A DNA stretch of 64,000 bases, taken from Streptomyces viridochromogenes DSM 40736. GTDB lineage: Bacteria; Actinomycetota; Actinomycetes; Streptomycetales; Streptomycetaceae. The notes beneath the pieces are model-generated. The model ran no database searches and was not told the origin of the DNA. It saw only the letters and a list, made by a program, of their open reading frames with translations. Location of the stretch: NCBI RefSeq assembly GCF_000158955.1, contig NZ_GG657757.1:4058900-4122899 (forward strand). The letters run 5' to 3'. Position numbers and translations under genes: made by a program. Below, piece after piece: positions 8,742-16,599 of this stretch (its first letter is position 1; every line of letters starts with the position of its first letter).

Positions 8742-9329
8742 TCAGCCGGCCGTCTGCTGCGGGTCGGTGTCACTGCGGCCGCTGTCCTTGCGGGTGCGGC
8801 GGGTGGCGGACGTACCGCCGTCGGTGCTACGGGAACGACGGGCCGGTCGGGCGTCGTCGTCGGCCGCGAGGGTCGGACGTATCTCGGCACCGGCACCGGC
8901 GGCACCGCCGGTCGCACTGCCGAGGACTCTCTCCGGAGCGGCCATCTCGACGACCACGTCCGCGTCCCCATCCTCCGTCCCGAACCCGTTCTCCTTGCGG
9001 AAGGACTCGTAGATCTGGAGCAGCACCTGCTTCTGCCGCTCGTTCAGCGTCGGGTCCGCGAGTATCACGGCACGCGTCTCGACCTCGTCCCGGTCCCGCT
9101 CGGCGTCGAGGATGCCGGCCCGGACGTACAACGTCTCGGCGGAGATCCGCAGGGCCTTGGCGACCTGCTGCAACACCTCCGCGCTCGGCTTGCGCAGCCC
9201 GCGCTCGATCTGGCTCAGGTACGGATTGGACACCCCCGCGGCGTCGGCGAGCTGCCGCAGCGACAGCTGCGCGTTGCGCCGCTGCTCGCGCAGGTAGTCA
9301 CCGAGATTGCCGACGTTCAGGGTTGCCAT
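8742..9329 (-). CDS. XRE-family regulator of the HBHA-type locus
   Basis: A helix-turn-helix of the XRE/Cro type occupies residues 7-65 (LGDYLREQRRNAQLSLRQLA, GVSNPYLSQIERGLRKPS), followed by LADPTLNERQKQVLLQIYESFRKEN and an acidic then basic disordered tail rich in Arg/Ser/Thr. The ATG at 9329 is chosen because family members start MATLNVGNLG; longer starts would read across the palindrome at 9355-9382. The neighbours (HBHA-like, DUF2516) equate it with Rv0474. The perfect palindrome just upstream suggests autoregulation. Confidence 0.88.
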   Translation of the reverse strand: MATLNVGNLGDYLREQRRNAQLSLRQLADAAGVSNPYLSQIERGLRKPSAEVLQQVAKALRISAETLYVRAGILDAERDRDEVETRAVILADPTLNERQKQVLLQIYESFRKENGFGTEDGDADVVVEMAAPERVLGSATGGAAGAGAEIRPTLAADDDARPARRSRSTDGGTSATRRTRKDSGRSDTDPQQTAG

Positions 9330-9354
9330 GGCTCCACAGTGCACCACCCCGCTA

Positions 9355-9382
9355 ACTATTGCAAGCACCTGCTTGCAATAGT
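9355..9382. promoter_or_regulatory. perfect 13+13 palindrome, probable XRE operator
   Basis: ACTATTGCAAGCA and its exact reverse complement TGCTTGCAATAGT flank a 2-base CC centre, 26 bp before the XRE start codon. The copy TTGCAA can serve as a -35 element with CACTGT 17 bp further on as -10, so a protein bound here would block the promoter. This is the longest perfect inverted repeat that looks like an operator in the window. Confidence 0.8.
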
Positions 9383-9766
9383 GCGCCACACCACCCGTGC
9401 GGCCGAGTGAGCCTGAGCACGATAGGTGTCGTATTTGCACGACAACTGTCGTCATCCGCGTGCGGCCTCCTGGTGCAGGTGTTTTGGGACCGGCCTCCGC
9501 GAGTCGCCGAGAAACGACGTTGTCGGTGGCGCGTCGGCCGCAAGCAGGCGTCCGGGCCGTGGCGAGCGCGGCGGCAGTCGGCGGAGGGTGAAGTCGTCGA
9601 AGTAGCCGTGTGCGGTCGCGCGGTCTGCGCCGGCGATCGCCGCAACAAGATCGCCCACTAGGCCGCGCTCATCGAGTCCGCACTTTTCGCGACGGTTCGG
9701 TGCGCTGACGAGCCGGGGTGGTCTCCGCAGTCGGCATCGTGTTCCTCCCTGACGCGGCATCGGTCG
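9383..9766. other. gene-poor intergenic stretch
   Basis: I see no credible gene here. A reverse-strand reading includes the phrase GYFDDFTLRRLPP, which might be a decayed gene end, but I cannot assign it. Base composition and codon-position bias are weaker than in neighbouring genes, in keeping with the remnant-rich patch that follows. Confidence 0.5.
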
Positions 9767-10063
9767 TCAGTCGAGGCTTTCGATGATGCGGAAGTCGCGC
9801 TCGAAGCCGTCGGGGAGTTCGGCCAGCGCCTTCTGATAGGCCGCACTCTCGTATGCGGCGACCGCCTGTTCGAAGCTGTCGAACTCGATCAGGACAACGC
9901 GCTCGGCGATTCCGGCTTCGTGTGCGACGACCCGGCTGCCGATGCTGGCGAGCACCCGCCCGCCTGCGGCCTTGACGGCCAGACCGGCCAGTGCGTTGTA
10001 GACATCAAGCCCCTCAGGGTCTGTGATGGTGGGGTAGACGCTGACCCAGTAGCCCTTGGCCAC
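9767..10063 (-). CDS. DUF1330 domain-containing protein
   Basis: A 98-residue protein opening MAKGYWVSVYPTITDPEG and continuing YNALAGLAVKAAGGRVLA, then VLIEFDSFEQAVAAYESAAYQKAL: the ferredoxin-like alpha/beta fold of DUF1330 (dimeric alpha-beta barrel superfamily). GGAGGAACC precedes the GTG at 10063. The function is unknown; relatives are small monooxygenase-like or stress-linked proteins. It stands alone between gene fragments. Confidence 0.85.
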   Translation of the reverse strand: MAKGYWVSVYPTITDPEGLDVYNALAGLAVKAAGGRVLASIGSRVVAHEAGIAERVVLIEFDSFEQAVAAYESAAYQKALAELPDGFERDFRIIESLD

Positions 10064-10349
10064 GGTTCCTCCTGTGTTCGGAACTGATCACCAGATAAAT
10101 ACTCAGATCCATCGCCGGCGCGCTGTGGGTCAGCGAGCCGACGGAGACGGCGTCGAAGTCGGACGGCTTCGATCAACCGGCTGGGGCTGTGGTCGGAGCC
10201 GGTCGAGTCGATGACCGGCCTCGCCGGAAGGGCGGCGGCGGAACTGGAACGAAGAGGAGCGACTAGTAGGGAGGAGTCGCACCAGTACGGCGTGATCGGC
10301 CATCAACCCTGAGCCCCTGCCACAGATGCCGCCAGAACTGGCCGGGCTC

Positions 10350-10516
10350 TCACCGGAGCAGTTGGACCTCGATCGCGGCGGTCACCCCGCCGGCCGCGGC
10401 GATGTGGTTCTCCTTGAGCAGGACCATCGCCGCGAGTTCGAGGCGGTGGTTGTGGCCGCCGCCGGCGGTGACCGCGTACTCGCCTCCGTCGGCGCGGGCT
10501 CTCAGGAACGCCTCTC
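10350..10516 (-). pseudogene. C-terminal-region fragment of a nicotinate-nucleotide pyrophosphorylase (NadC-like)
   Basis: Read on the reverse strand this gives [17 protein letters not shown] then [28 protein letters not shown] before a stop. GGG-x-NHR and LIKDNHI-like strings are diagnostic of quinolinate phosphoribosyltransferases (NadC/ModD family). An in-frame stop lies just upstream and there is no start or N-terminal domain, so it is a decayed remnant. It might come from a secondary-metabolism NadC homologue because YAVTAGGG is slightly unusual. Confidence 0.65.
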
Positions 10517-10634
10517 ACCCAGGTCGTCAGGGCAGGTGCCACAACAGCCCCCTCCGTTTCGATTTCCGAAGCGGTCACCGATGCTAGCGTGTCGGAATTC
10601 GAAGCAACAACCCTGGAGAGCTGGACATCGCGAC

Positions 10635-11060
10635 ATGGCAACACCCAGACCTGGCAGTCCTGTTCGCGGCTCGACCACCGGCCGCCCCCTCATGGCCGCA
10701 CTCGATCTGTTCGGGCGGCGGTGGAGTCTGCGCATCCTGTGGGAGCTTCGCGCGGGTCCGCTTGGATTCCGCCCCTTGCAGAAGCGGTGCGACGACATGT
10801 CCTCCAGCGTGATGCGGCAGCGCCTGACCGAACTGCTGGATGCCCAGGTGATTCACCAACTACCCGACAGCCGCTACGAGCTCACCCCGCTGGGACAGGA
10901 GGCGCGCCACGCCCTGAACCCCCTCGCCCACTGGGCGGAACGCTGGGCGGCCACGATCGACCCGCAAGGGGCGGACCGCACCGACGACCGGTCCGCCAGC
11001 CGCGTCTCACATCCGGACACCGTGGGCGATGGGACGCCGGAGAGGGACTCCGCGGACTGA
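10635..11060 (+). CDS. HxlR-family winged-helix regulator
   Basis: This 141-residue protein shows the HxlR layout: RPLMAALDLFGRRWSLRILW, then LGFRPLQKRCDDMSSSVMRQRL for the recognition helix, and LDAQVIHQLPDSRYELTPLGQEA for the wing. Such proteins sense redox or small molecules and usually control a divergent or adjacent enzyme gene. Here the flanks are a DUF1330 gene (divergent, 570 bp away) and gene fragments, so its native target may have been lost. The start at 10635 follows a weak GGAGAG; the codon 54 bp upstream is an alternative. Confidence 0.85.
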   Translation: MATPRPGSPVRGSTTGRPLMAALDLFGRRWSLRILWELRAGPLGFRPLQKRCDDMSSSVMRQRLTELLDAQVIHQLPDSRYELTPLGQEARHALNPLAHWAERWAATIDPQGADRTDDRSASRVSHPDTVGDGTPERDSAD

Positions 11061-11061
11061 C

Positions 11062-11124
11062 GCCGGTGCGGTGCTGATCCCCGGCGCCAAGGCCCCGAAG
11101 CTGGTCACCAACGAGCTGGTCTCG
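11062..11124 (+). pseudogene. fragment of alanine dehydrogenase
   Basis: Immediately after the HxlR stop the sequence reads GAVLIPGAKAPKLVTNELV, which matches the nucleotide-binding region of alanine dehydrogenase (Ald: GAVL-x-PGA-x-APKLV). The match then breaks into non-homologous sequence. No start or remaining domains are present. Together with the NadC and integrase fragments it marks a recombination scar. Confidence 0.65.
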
Positions 11125-11292
11125 CTTCCGGTGTCACGCCGGAGACGGCTCACCGGCCAGTCGGAAAGCGGCTGAGCATGGGCGCCTCCCAAGCAGCCGA
11201 ACGCATCGCCCGGGCCCCCTACCCGCAAGGCCATACGACCTGCTGATCATGGCGGTACGGTGCGGCGGGTTATGAGGGGCGGAGAGTCGGAC

Positions 11293-12165
11293 TCAGGCAT
11301 GGGGGACGACGGCCACGGGGCAGCGTCCGTGGTGGAGGACGGCGTGGGCGACGTGGCTCAGCAGCGGTCCCGTGTGCGGGTGCCGGTGCACGCGCCGGCC
11401 GACGACCAGCAGCCCGGCGTCCTCGGTGGCCTGCACGACGGCCTTGGCCGGGCTCGTGAGACGGACACTGTCGGACACCTCCACCCCCGGGTACTTCTCC
11501 TGCCAGGGGCGGAGCGCCTTGCCCAGTTCCTTGTGGCCGTTCCTCGTCATCTCCTCGGTGGCGTCGTGGTCCACACCCCAGGGGGTGCGCGCGTGGAGCG
11601 GCACGCTGCGGCCGAGGACGGCCAGCAGGGGAACGCCCCGCGCGGCGGCGGTGTGGAAGGCGAAGTCGAGCAACTCGTCGCTGGACCCGCGCGGTTCCAC
11701 CGCCACGACCACGCGGCTCGCGGTCGCCGGAGGCGGGTGCTCCTTTCCCGGGGCCGTGCGGACCACGACGACGGGCCGGTCGGCGCGTGCCAGGACCGGG
11801 AGGCTGACGTCGCCCAGGAAGTAGCTCGAGAAGGTCTCCAGCCTCCGGGAGCCGAGCACGAGCATCTCGGAATCCGATGCCGCCCGCAGCAGGGCCTCCC
11901 GGGCGTCCTCGGCGACCAGGCTGCCCACGACCGTCAGACCCGGATGGCGTGTCTGCAGCTCCGACTGCGCGGTGTGGACCAGACGCTTCGCCCAGTAGTT
12001 CTGGTCGACTTCGGAGGGCCCGCGGGCCGGTTCCGGCACCAGCATCGGCCACGCGTGCAGCAGCCGCAGGCTGAGCTTGCGCTTCTCGGCCTCGTCGGCG
12101 GCCCAGCGGGCGGCGGTGAGGCTCTCCGGTGAGCCGTCGAGGCCCACGGTGACGACTGGTTGCAT
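11293..12165 (-). CDS. tandem universal stress protein (two USP domains)
   Basis: Two UspA domains are fused in 290 residues. The first starts VVTVGLDGSPESLTAARWAA and ends LGSRRLETFSSYFLGDVSLPVLARADRPVVVV; the second starts RVVVAVEPRGSSDELLDFAF and ends VVGRRVHRHPHTGPLLSHVAHAVLHHGRCPVAVVPHA. The first domain carries a G-SRR-x10-G-D-V variant of the ATP-binding loop. Known members respond to hypoxia or stationary phase. The start is the ATG at 12165, where conserved sequence begins (MQPVVTVGLDGS). I did not find a DevR-type box upstream. Confidence 0.9.
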   Translation of the reverse strand: MQPVVTVGLDGSPESLTAARWAADEAEKRKLSLRLLHAWPMLVPEPARGPSEVDQNYWAKRLVHTAQSELQTRHPGLTVVGSLVAEDAREALLRAASDSEMLVLGSRRLETFSSYFLGDVSLPVLARADRPVVVVRTAPGKEHPPPATASRVVVAVEPRGSSDELLDFAFHTAAARGVPLLAVLGRSVPLHARTPWGVDHDATEEMTRNGHKELGKALRPWQEKYPGVEVSDSVRLTSPAKAVVQATEDAGLLVVGRRVHRHPHTGPLLSHVAHAVLHHGRCPVAVVPHA

Positions 12166-12433
12166 GGCGGCGGCCTCCGTCTCGTACGAAGCTGGACATG
12201 ACGGTGAACGAGTCCGGGGGCGAGCCGCGCGGACGTCGCCGGCGGGCCGAGTGTGGTGCTTTCTCTCCCTTCGAGAACTACACCAATCCCCTGCGGCGCG
12301 CATGTGGACCTAGGACAGGACACGAGAGGAGACCGGAACGGTGGGGCATGGCTGCCGTCCGCCGCCGCACGCTGTGGACCACCGGCCGGATGCCCCGCCT
12401 CGATCTGCCGCCCACGGCCATCAGCCAGGACCC

Positions 12434-12523
12434 GGAACCTTGCAGCAGCATCGTCGGCTCGCCATCCTCCGGAGGGTCTTCGACGACGACTCATTGCCTC
12501 TGCGCGCACGTCCGAGGAGATAG
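12434..12523 (+). pseudogene. probable integrase (tyrosine recombinase) fragment in a gene-free stretch
   Basis: Within the 325-bp gap 12166-12490 the plus strand reads LQQHRRLAILRRVF then DDDSLPLRARPRR before a stop. This resembles the segment preceding the catalytic region of Streptomyces site-specific integrases (rRlaiLRRLfdDdtLPLR-x-R). It lacks both ends. The rest of the gap shows no gene. The call rests on one short stretch. Confidence 0.4.
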
Positions 12524-12898
12524 GGCCCCGCTCCCTGCGTTGCGCGTGAGTTGCCCTCGGGCGCCTTCGCCACCCGCAGTGTCCTCGGTGCCCGGCGCGG
12601 GCAGGCGCATGCCGCGGGACTCTGCGACGCGCAGGGCGTCGGTCAGGCACTCGGCGAGACGGAGGCCGGCGTAGCGGACCTCGGTGCAGGGCGACTCGGG
12701 GTCCTCCAGCACCCTGCGGGCCAGACCGAGCACGTCGGTCCCGGTGGTCAGCTGGAGGTCCTCCAGTTCGTCAGCCAGACGGGAGAGGTAACCGCCGCCG
12801 TTCCCGGTGCTCAGGTAGCAGGGCTTGCCTTCCGGGGAGAGCCAGGGCAGGAGCCGGGGGGTGAGTGTGTCGTGAGCAGGGCCGTCCACGTGTTCCAT
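12491..12898 (-). CDS. hypothetical protein, translationally coupled to the upstream gene
   Basis: 135 residues; I do not recognise a named domain. The core LLPWLSPEGKPCYLSTGNGGGYLSRLADELEDLQLTTGTDVLGLARRVL... looks like a short helical protein common in Streptomyces next to small regulators. Its start codon overlaps the stop of 12898-13164 (TGATG), so the two are co-translated. The tail GSGALSPRTCAQRQ runs antisense over the integrase fragment and is probably not native, suggesting 3' truncation. Confidence 0.65.
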   Translation of the reverse strand: MEHVDGPAHDTLTPRLLPWLSPEGKPCYLSTGNGGGYLSRLADELEDLQLTTGTDVLGLARRVLEDPESPCTEVRYAGLRLAECLTDALRVAESRGMRLPAPGTEDTAGGEGARGQLTRNAGSGALSPRTCAQRQ

Positions 12899-13164
12899 CA
12901 GGCAGCCGCCTTCTGGTCGCCGACGAGTGCTTCGTGGGCGGCGAGATAGGGGCGGACGAGGGCGGAAGCGGTGCCGTCGAGGTGGGTGGGGAGGCCGTAG
13001 GGGGAGCGGTGTCGTGGGAGGTGTGAGGGCTCAGGCTGGGAGACGGGACGTACGGGGGTGAGGCGGAGGTGTGGGGAGCAGCGGAGGCAGCGGCGTCGTT
13101 TGCCGGTCCCCGGGGCGAAGAGAAGGCGCAGCCATTCGAGGGCGCGGGGGATAAGGTCGTGCAT
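12898..13164 (-). CDS. small hypothetical protein, first gene of a coupled pair
   Basis: 88 residues, basic, beginning MHDLIPRALEWLRLLFAPGTGKRRR, with CLRC (a CxxC) and a C-terminal helix VRPYLAAHEALVGDQKAAA. No domain is recognised. It is divergent from the GntR gene at 13323 with the palindrome 13256-13279 between them, so GntR control is likely. This pair plus a short GntR is an arrangement I associate with Streptomyces accessory regions. Confidence 0.65.
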   Translation of the reverse strand: MHDLIPRALEWLRLLFAPGTGKRRRCLRCSPHLRLTPVRPVSQPEPSHLPRHRSPYGLPTHLDGTASALVRPYLAAHEALVGDQKAAA

Positions 13165-13255
13165 GTCGACGCTCCTTGAGCAGCGTTGGCCGTGCCCCGG
13201 GAGGTCTAGCCACCTCGCCGGGGTTTTCCGTCTTCGACGCTACACCGGGATGCAG

Positions 13256-13279
13256 CCCTCTATATACAAGTACAGAGGG
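13256..13279. promoter_or_regulatory. imperfect palindrome between divergent GntR and hypothetical genes
   Basis: CCCTCTATATACAAG followed by TACAGAGGG forms a 24-bp inverted repeat with perfect 6-bp outer arms (CCCTCT/AGAGGG) and partly matching inner bases. It lies 44 bp before the GntR start codon and contains AT-rich TATATAC, so it could be both the -10 and the operator. Confidence 0.6.
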
Positions 13280-13322
13280 ATCCACACGATCGAGGAGGTC
13301 GCTACCGCTCTACGTTGGACGT

Positions 13323-13619
13323 ATGAGCGATACCGAAGCGCCGAAGACCTCACTGGACCCTATGAGCGCCAGGCCGCTCTACGTGCAGTTGGCCGACGTC
13401 ATCGCCGGGAAGATCGCGTCCGGGGAGCTGGCCCCAGACAGGCCCATCCCCTCCGAGAACCACCTCGCCGACGAATACGGCGTGGCACGACTCACCGCGC
13501 GGCGGGCCGCACAGGAACTGCGCGAGCGCGGCCTGATCGTCACTGTGCGAGGCAAGGGTTCCTTCGTCGTCGAACAGCGGGCCGGCGACGCACCCGAGGA
13601 GGGCGAACCGAACGCCTGA
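13323..13619 (+). CDS. GntR-type regulator consisting of the DNA-binding domain only
   Basis: 98 residues: PLYVQLADVIAGKIASGELAP, then LADEYGVARLTARRAAQELRERGLIVTVRGKGSFVV is a complete GntR winged helix. There is no effector domain after residue 85, only an acidic tail. Such short GntR proteins (YtrA-like or truncated HutC-like) occur widely in Streptomyces. The ATG at 13323 is used; the ATG 13 codons later is possible. It probably controls the divergent pair 12491-13164. Confidence 0.88.
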   Translation: MSDTEAPKTSLDPMSARPLYVQLADVIAGKIASGELAPDRPIPSENHLADEYGVARLTARRAAQELRERGLIVTVRGKGSFVVEQRAGDAPEEGEPNA

Positions 13620-13639
13620 GAGGGGCCGCGCGTCGTCGT

Positions 13640-13996
13640 TCAGCCCCCGACGATGCAGAACGGATGCCCCGCCGGGTCCGTGAGCACCCGCCACCTGCCC
13701 GCGTTCGGCTGGTACTCCGGTCTGCCCGCGCCCAGCTCCACCAGCCGTGCCTCGGCCTCCGCCAGGTCCGCGACCCTGAAACAACAGTGCAGCTGCTGAG
13801 GCACCTCCTGGTCGGGCCAGCTCGGTGCGCGGTAGTCGTCGACGCGCTGGAAGCCGATGGAGATGTCGCCCTCGCTGCCCAGAGAGGCGAACTCGGCGTT
13901 CGACTTCGGATGCAGGTCCAGGCCGGTGGCCTGCTGGTAGAACGCCGCGAGCGCCAGCGGGTCGGCGCAGTCCAGGGTGATCGCGCTCAACTTCAT
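13640..13996 (-). CDS. VOC (glyoxalase/dioxygenase fold) protein
   Basis: 118 residues with the VOC pattern: MKLSAITLDCADPLALAAFY, LHCCFRVADLAEAEARLVELGA, VLTDPAGHPFCIVGG. This subtype is common in Streptomyces and annotated as glyoxalase-like; the substrate is unknown. Its ATG overlaps the stop of the DUF6817 gene (ATGA), so the two are translated together. Confidence 0.88.
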   Translation of the reverse strand: MKLSAITLDCADPLALAAFYQQATGLDLHPKSNAEFASLGSEGDISIGFQRVDDYRAPSWPDQEVPQQLHCCFRVADLAEAEARLVELGAGRPEYQPNAGRWRVLTDPAGHPFCIVGG

Positions 13997-14541
13997 CCCG
14001 CGAGCACCTCCTGACAGTCCGACCAGGCAGGTGGGCTCAGCAGGGGGCGGATGCGGGTGAAGAGGGTGAGGAGTTCGGGGCCCCATCGGTCGCGGAAGGC
14101 GGGGTCGATGCGGGCGAGGTCGAGTTCGTTGGCGGCGGAGAGCTCGGCGAAGTCCCGCCGTGACTGCGGCTCCGGGGTGTGGCTCAGGCCGGTGAACCGG
14201 TCGTGGAAGGGCCCGTCGGGGTCGGCGAGCGTCGGATAGGTGGCCCCGCGATCGCAGGAGGAGTACAGGTACACCAGCGCTTCGGCCTCGGCGCCGACCA
14301 CCGCCGTGAGTTCGCTACGGCGGTCCAGGGGCAGCAGGGCCTCGGGGAAACCGTCGGTTCCGTAGAACGCGTGGCACAGGCCCGCGAGTTGGAGGGCCGG
14401 GCGGGCGTCCCAGGCGGCGAGTTGCCCTTGGACGCGCTGAAGGTGGGCGATGAGGGTGCCGCCCGGGTGGGCGAGGTCCGCCGCGCCGAGTTCGTGCAGG
14501 AGCGCGACAGCAGGGCCGGAGGCCGCGGGGGCAACGGGCAC
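13993..14541 (-). CDS. DUF6817 family protein
   Basis: 182 residues starting at GTG 14541 with GGAAGG upstream. LHELGAADLAHPGGTLIAHL, LCHAFYGTDGFPEAL and YLYSSCDRG are the hallmarks I associate with DUF6817, which carries conserved His/Asp residues arranged like an HD-type metal site. The biochemical role is not known to me. It is the first gene of an overlapping pair with the VOC protein. Confidence 0.7.
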   Translation of the reverse strand: MPVAPAASGPAVALLHELGAADLAHPGGTLIAHLQRVQGQLAAWDARPALQLAGLCHAFYGTDGFPEALLPLDRRSELTAVVGAEAEALVYLYSSCDRGATYPTLADPDGPFHDRFTGLSHTPEPQSRRDFAELSAANELDLARIDPAFRDRWGPELLTLFTRIRPLLSPPAWSDCQEVLAG

Positions 14542-14575
14542 AGGGTGGTGTCCTTCCAGCAGTTCCAGGGCTCGG

Positions 14576-14592
14576 CACCGATCAAATCGGTG
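14576..14592. promoter_or_regulatory. perfect inverted repeat CACCGAT-CAA-ATCGGTG
   Basis: Seven-base arms around a 3-base centre lie 35 bp upstream of the DUF6817 GTG start; a related half-site ATCGATTTGAC follows at about 14611. The position suits an operator for the DUF6817/VOC unit. Confidence 0.5.
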
Positions 14593-14646
14593 AACGGACC
14601 CGGCTGGCCATCGATTTGACCCGCGACGCCAGCAATCGGTCCGGGC

Positions 14647-15300
14647 CTACCGCGGTTTGTACGCCAGGAACGTGCCCGTCTGCCGTCTGGCCCCCTCCTC
14701 GGGCTCCTGCACCGTGCGCGCGGTGACGACCAGCCCGGCCCCGTGGAGGAGTTCGGCGATCCGGTCCGGAGGCAGGAGGTACCACTCGTAGGACACCGGG
14801 TGGCCGCCGTAGGCGTGGGTCGGGCGCAGGTGTTCGTCGTCGCCCACGTGGCCTGCCAGCATCAGCACGCCGCCGGGGGCGAGGGTGCGGTGGAACTCCG
14901 CGAACACGGTCGGCAGCCACTGCGGTGGGGTGTGGTGGGTGGCGTAGTACGCCAGGATGCCGCCGAGTTCGCCGGAGCCGATGTCCAGCGCGGTCATCGA
15001 GCCGACAGCGAAACGGAGCTCCGGGTACGCCGTCCGCGCCAGCTCGACCATCCTCGGTGAGACGTCCACGCCGAACACCGGCACTCCCAGGGCGGCCAGG
15101 TGGGCCGTCACCTTGCCCGGACCGCAGCCCAGGTCGGCGACCGGCCCCGGGTGAGGGGGCCGTACCAGCTCGGCGAAGGTCGCCAGCATCGCGCGGGACA
15201 CCGGGTCCAGCTCGGCCGGCTCCTTGACGAGTCGGGCGTAGTCGGCGGCGACGGTGTCGTAGGACTCGCGGGCGGCGGTGACGTGGGAGGGCTCGGTCAT
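14647..15300 (-). CDS. class I SAM-dependent methyltransferase
   Basis: 217 residues with SYDTVAADYARL at the N-terminus, motif I VADLGCGPGKVTAHL (SAM-binding Gly-rich loop), VFGVDVSPRMVELAR, and GGILAYYATHHTPP before LAPGGVLMLAGHV. It belongs to the Methyltransf_25/11 group; the acceptor is not deducible. TAGCTT six bases before the ATG indicates a leaderless promoter. Confidence 0.88.
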   Translation of the reverse strand: MTEPSHVTAARESYDTVAADYARLVKEPAELDPVSRAMLATFAELVRPPHPGPVADLGCGPGKVTAHLAALGVPVFGVDVSPRMVELARTAYPELRFAVGSMTALDIGSGELGGILAYYATHHTPPQWLPTVFAEFHRTLAPGGVLMLAGHVGDDEHLRPTHAYGGHPVSYEWYLLPPDRIAELLHGAGLVVTARTVQEPEEGARRQTGTFLAYKPR

Positions 15301-15410
15301 GCCATGAAGCTAGGCGAGAGCACTGACACACCTCGTACTCCGACGCCGGTACGCCGGTTTACTCCCGCCGTAAGACGCCGGCACCACCCCTCCCCCGGCA
15401 CGGTGACAGC

Positions 15411-15932
15411 GTGAAGCCGAACCCGAAGCTGAGCCGCCCCGTCCGCCGGGCCCTTCTCGTCGTCCACGTCACCGCCTCCGCGAGCTGGCTCGGGCTCACG
15501 CTCGGGCTGCTCGCGCTCGGGATCACCGCGGCCGTCACCGGGTCCGCCGTGACCGTGGAGGCCTCCGCGCGGGCCATGAAGCTTTTCGCCGACTGGCTGC
15601 TGCTTCCCGTCGCGTTCCTCACGCTCGCCAGCGGGCTGGTCCTGTCGCTGGGCACGCCCTGGGGGCTCGCGCGGTACCGCTGGGTGTACACGAAGTTCTG
15701 GCTGACCCTCGCCACGACGGCCGCCACGGCGTTCGTCCTGCGCCCCGCCGTGAACTCCGCGGTCGCCGCGGGCGGACCGCTGCCCGAGACCCACGAGGTG
15801 CTGATGGGACCGAGCGTCTCACTGTCGGCCTACACCTTCATGACCGTGATCTCCGTCCTCAAGCCCTGGGGGCTGACCCGGAGAGGGAGGCGCCTGCGGG
15901 CGTCCGCACGACGGGCACCCGAGAGCGTCTGA
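15411..15932 (+). CDS. four-helix integral membrane protein
   Basis: 173 residues with hydrophobic helices at about 15-42, 55-80, 95-112 and 128-147, and a basic C-terminus. The first helix contains LLVVHVTASASWLGL, reminiscent of DUF2269-like or CopD-like proteins with an early His. I cannot assign a function. It begins with GTG at 15411; no strong Shine-Dalgarno is seen. A TetR gene lies directly downstream. Confidence 0.7.
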   Translation: MKPNPKLSRPVRRALLVVHVTASASWLGLTLGLLALGITAAVTGSAVTVEASARAMKLFADWLLLPVAFLTLASGLVLSLGTPWGLARYRWVYTKFWLTLATTAATAFVLRPAVNSAVAAGGPLPETHEVLMGPSVSLSAYTFMTVISVLKPWGLTRRGRRLRASARRAPESV

Positions 15933-15949
15933 GGTGTCTGAGTAAGCCA

Positions 15950-15993
15950 CTTGCCTAAAAGCTTTAGGAAGATGCACACTCCCTTCAGGCAAG
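15950..15993. promoter_or_regulatory. nested inverted repeats before the TetR gene
   Basis: CCTAAA-AGC-TTTAGG at 15954-15968 is a perfect inverted repeat, and the outer pair CTTGCCT (15950-15956) and AGGCAAG (15987-15993) is also perfect. TTGCCT can act as a -35 for the TetR promoter, with the inner repeat in the spacer. This is a convincing auto-operator. Confidence 0.6.
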
Positions 15994-16006
15994 AGGGAGG
16001 ACCCTT

Positions 16007-16594
16007 ATGGCACGCGTAGGACTCACGCCGGATCGTCTGACCGAGGCGGGCGCCGAGCTCGCCGACGAGGTCGGCTTCGACCAGGTCACCGTCTCGGCGC
16101 TGGCCCGCCGGTTCGACGTCAAGGTCGCGAGCCTGTACTCGCACGTGAAGAACTCCCAGGACCTCAGGACCCGCATCGCCCTGCTCGCCCTCGCCGAAAT
16201 GGCCGACCGGGCCGCCGAGGCCCTGGCCGGACGGGCCGGGAAGGACGCCCTGGCCGCGCTCGCGAACGTCTACCGCGACTACGCCCGGGAACACCCCGGC
16301 CGCTACGCCGCGGCCCAACTGCGGCTCGACCCGCAGACCGCCGCCGCGAGCGCCGGTGTCCGGCACGCGCGGATGACCCGGGCGCTGCTGCGCGGCTACG
16401 ACCTGACGGAACCGGACCAGACCCACGCGGTCCGGCTGCTCGGCAGCGTCTTCCACGGCTACGTCAGCCTGGAGCTGGGCGGCGGTTTCAGCCACAGCGC
16501 CCCGGACACCGAGGAGACGTGGGCCCGGATCCTCGACGCCCTCGACACGCTGCTGCGGAACTGGCCCGCGGCCCCTACCGATCCCCGAGGCTGA
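16007..16594 (+). CDS. TetR-family regulator (WHG C-terminal domain type)
   Basis: 195 residues: HTH at 8-50 (RLTEAGAELADEVGFDQVTV, LARRFDVKVASLYSHVKNSQDL), then a helical ligand domain ending YVSLELGGGFSHS. The C-terminal sequence fits the TetR_C_33/WHG group. AAGAGGGAGG precedes the start. The SGNH hydrolase follows 5 bp downstream, so it is probably in the same operon and possibly the regulated function. Confidence 0.9.
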   Translation: MARVGLTPDRLTEAGAELADEVGFDQVTVSALARRFDVKVASLYSHVKNSQDLRTRIALLALAEMADRAAEALAGRAGKDALAALANVYRDYAREHPGRYAAAQLRLDPQTAAASAGVRHARMTRALLRGYDLTEPDQTHAVRLLGSVFHGYVSLELGGGFSHSAPDTEETWARILDALDTLLRNWPAAPTDPRG

Positions 16595-16599
16595 CACCC

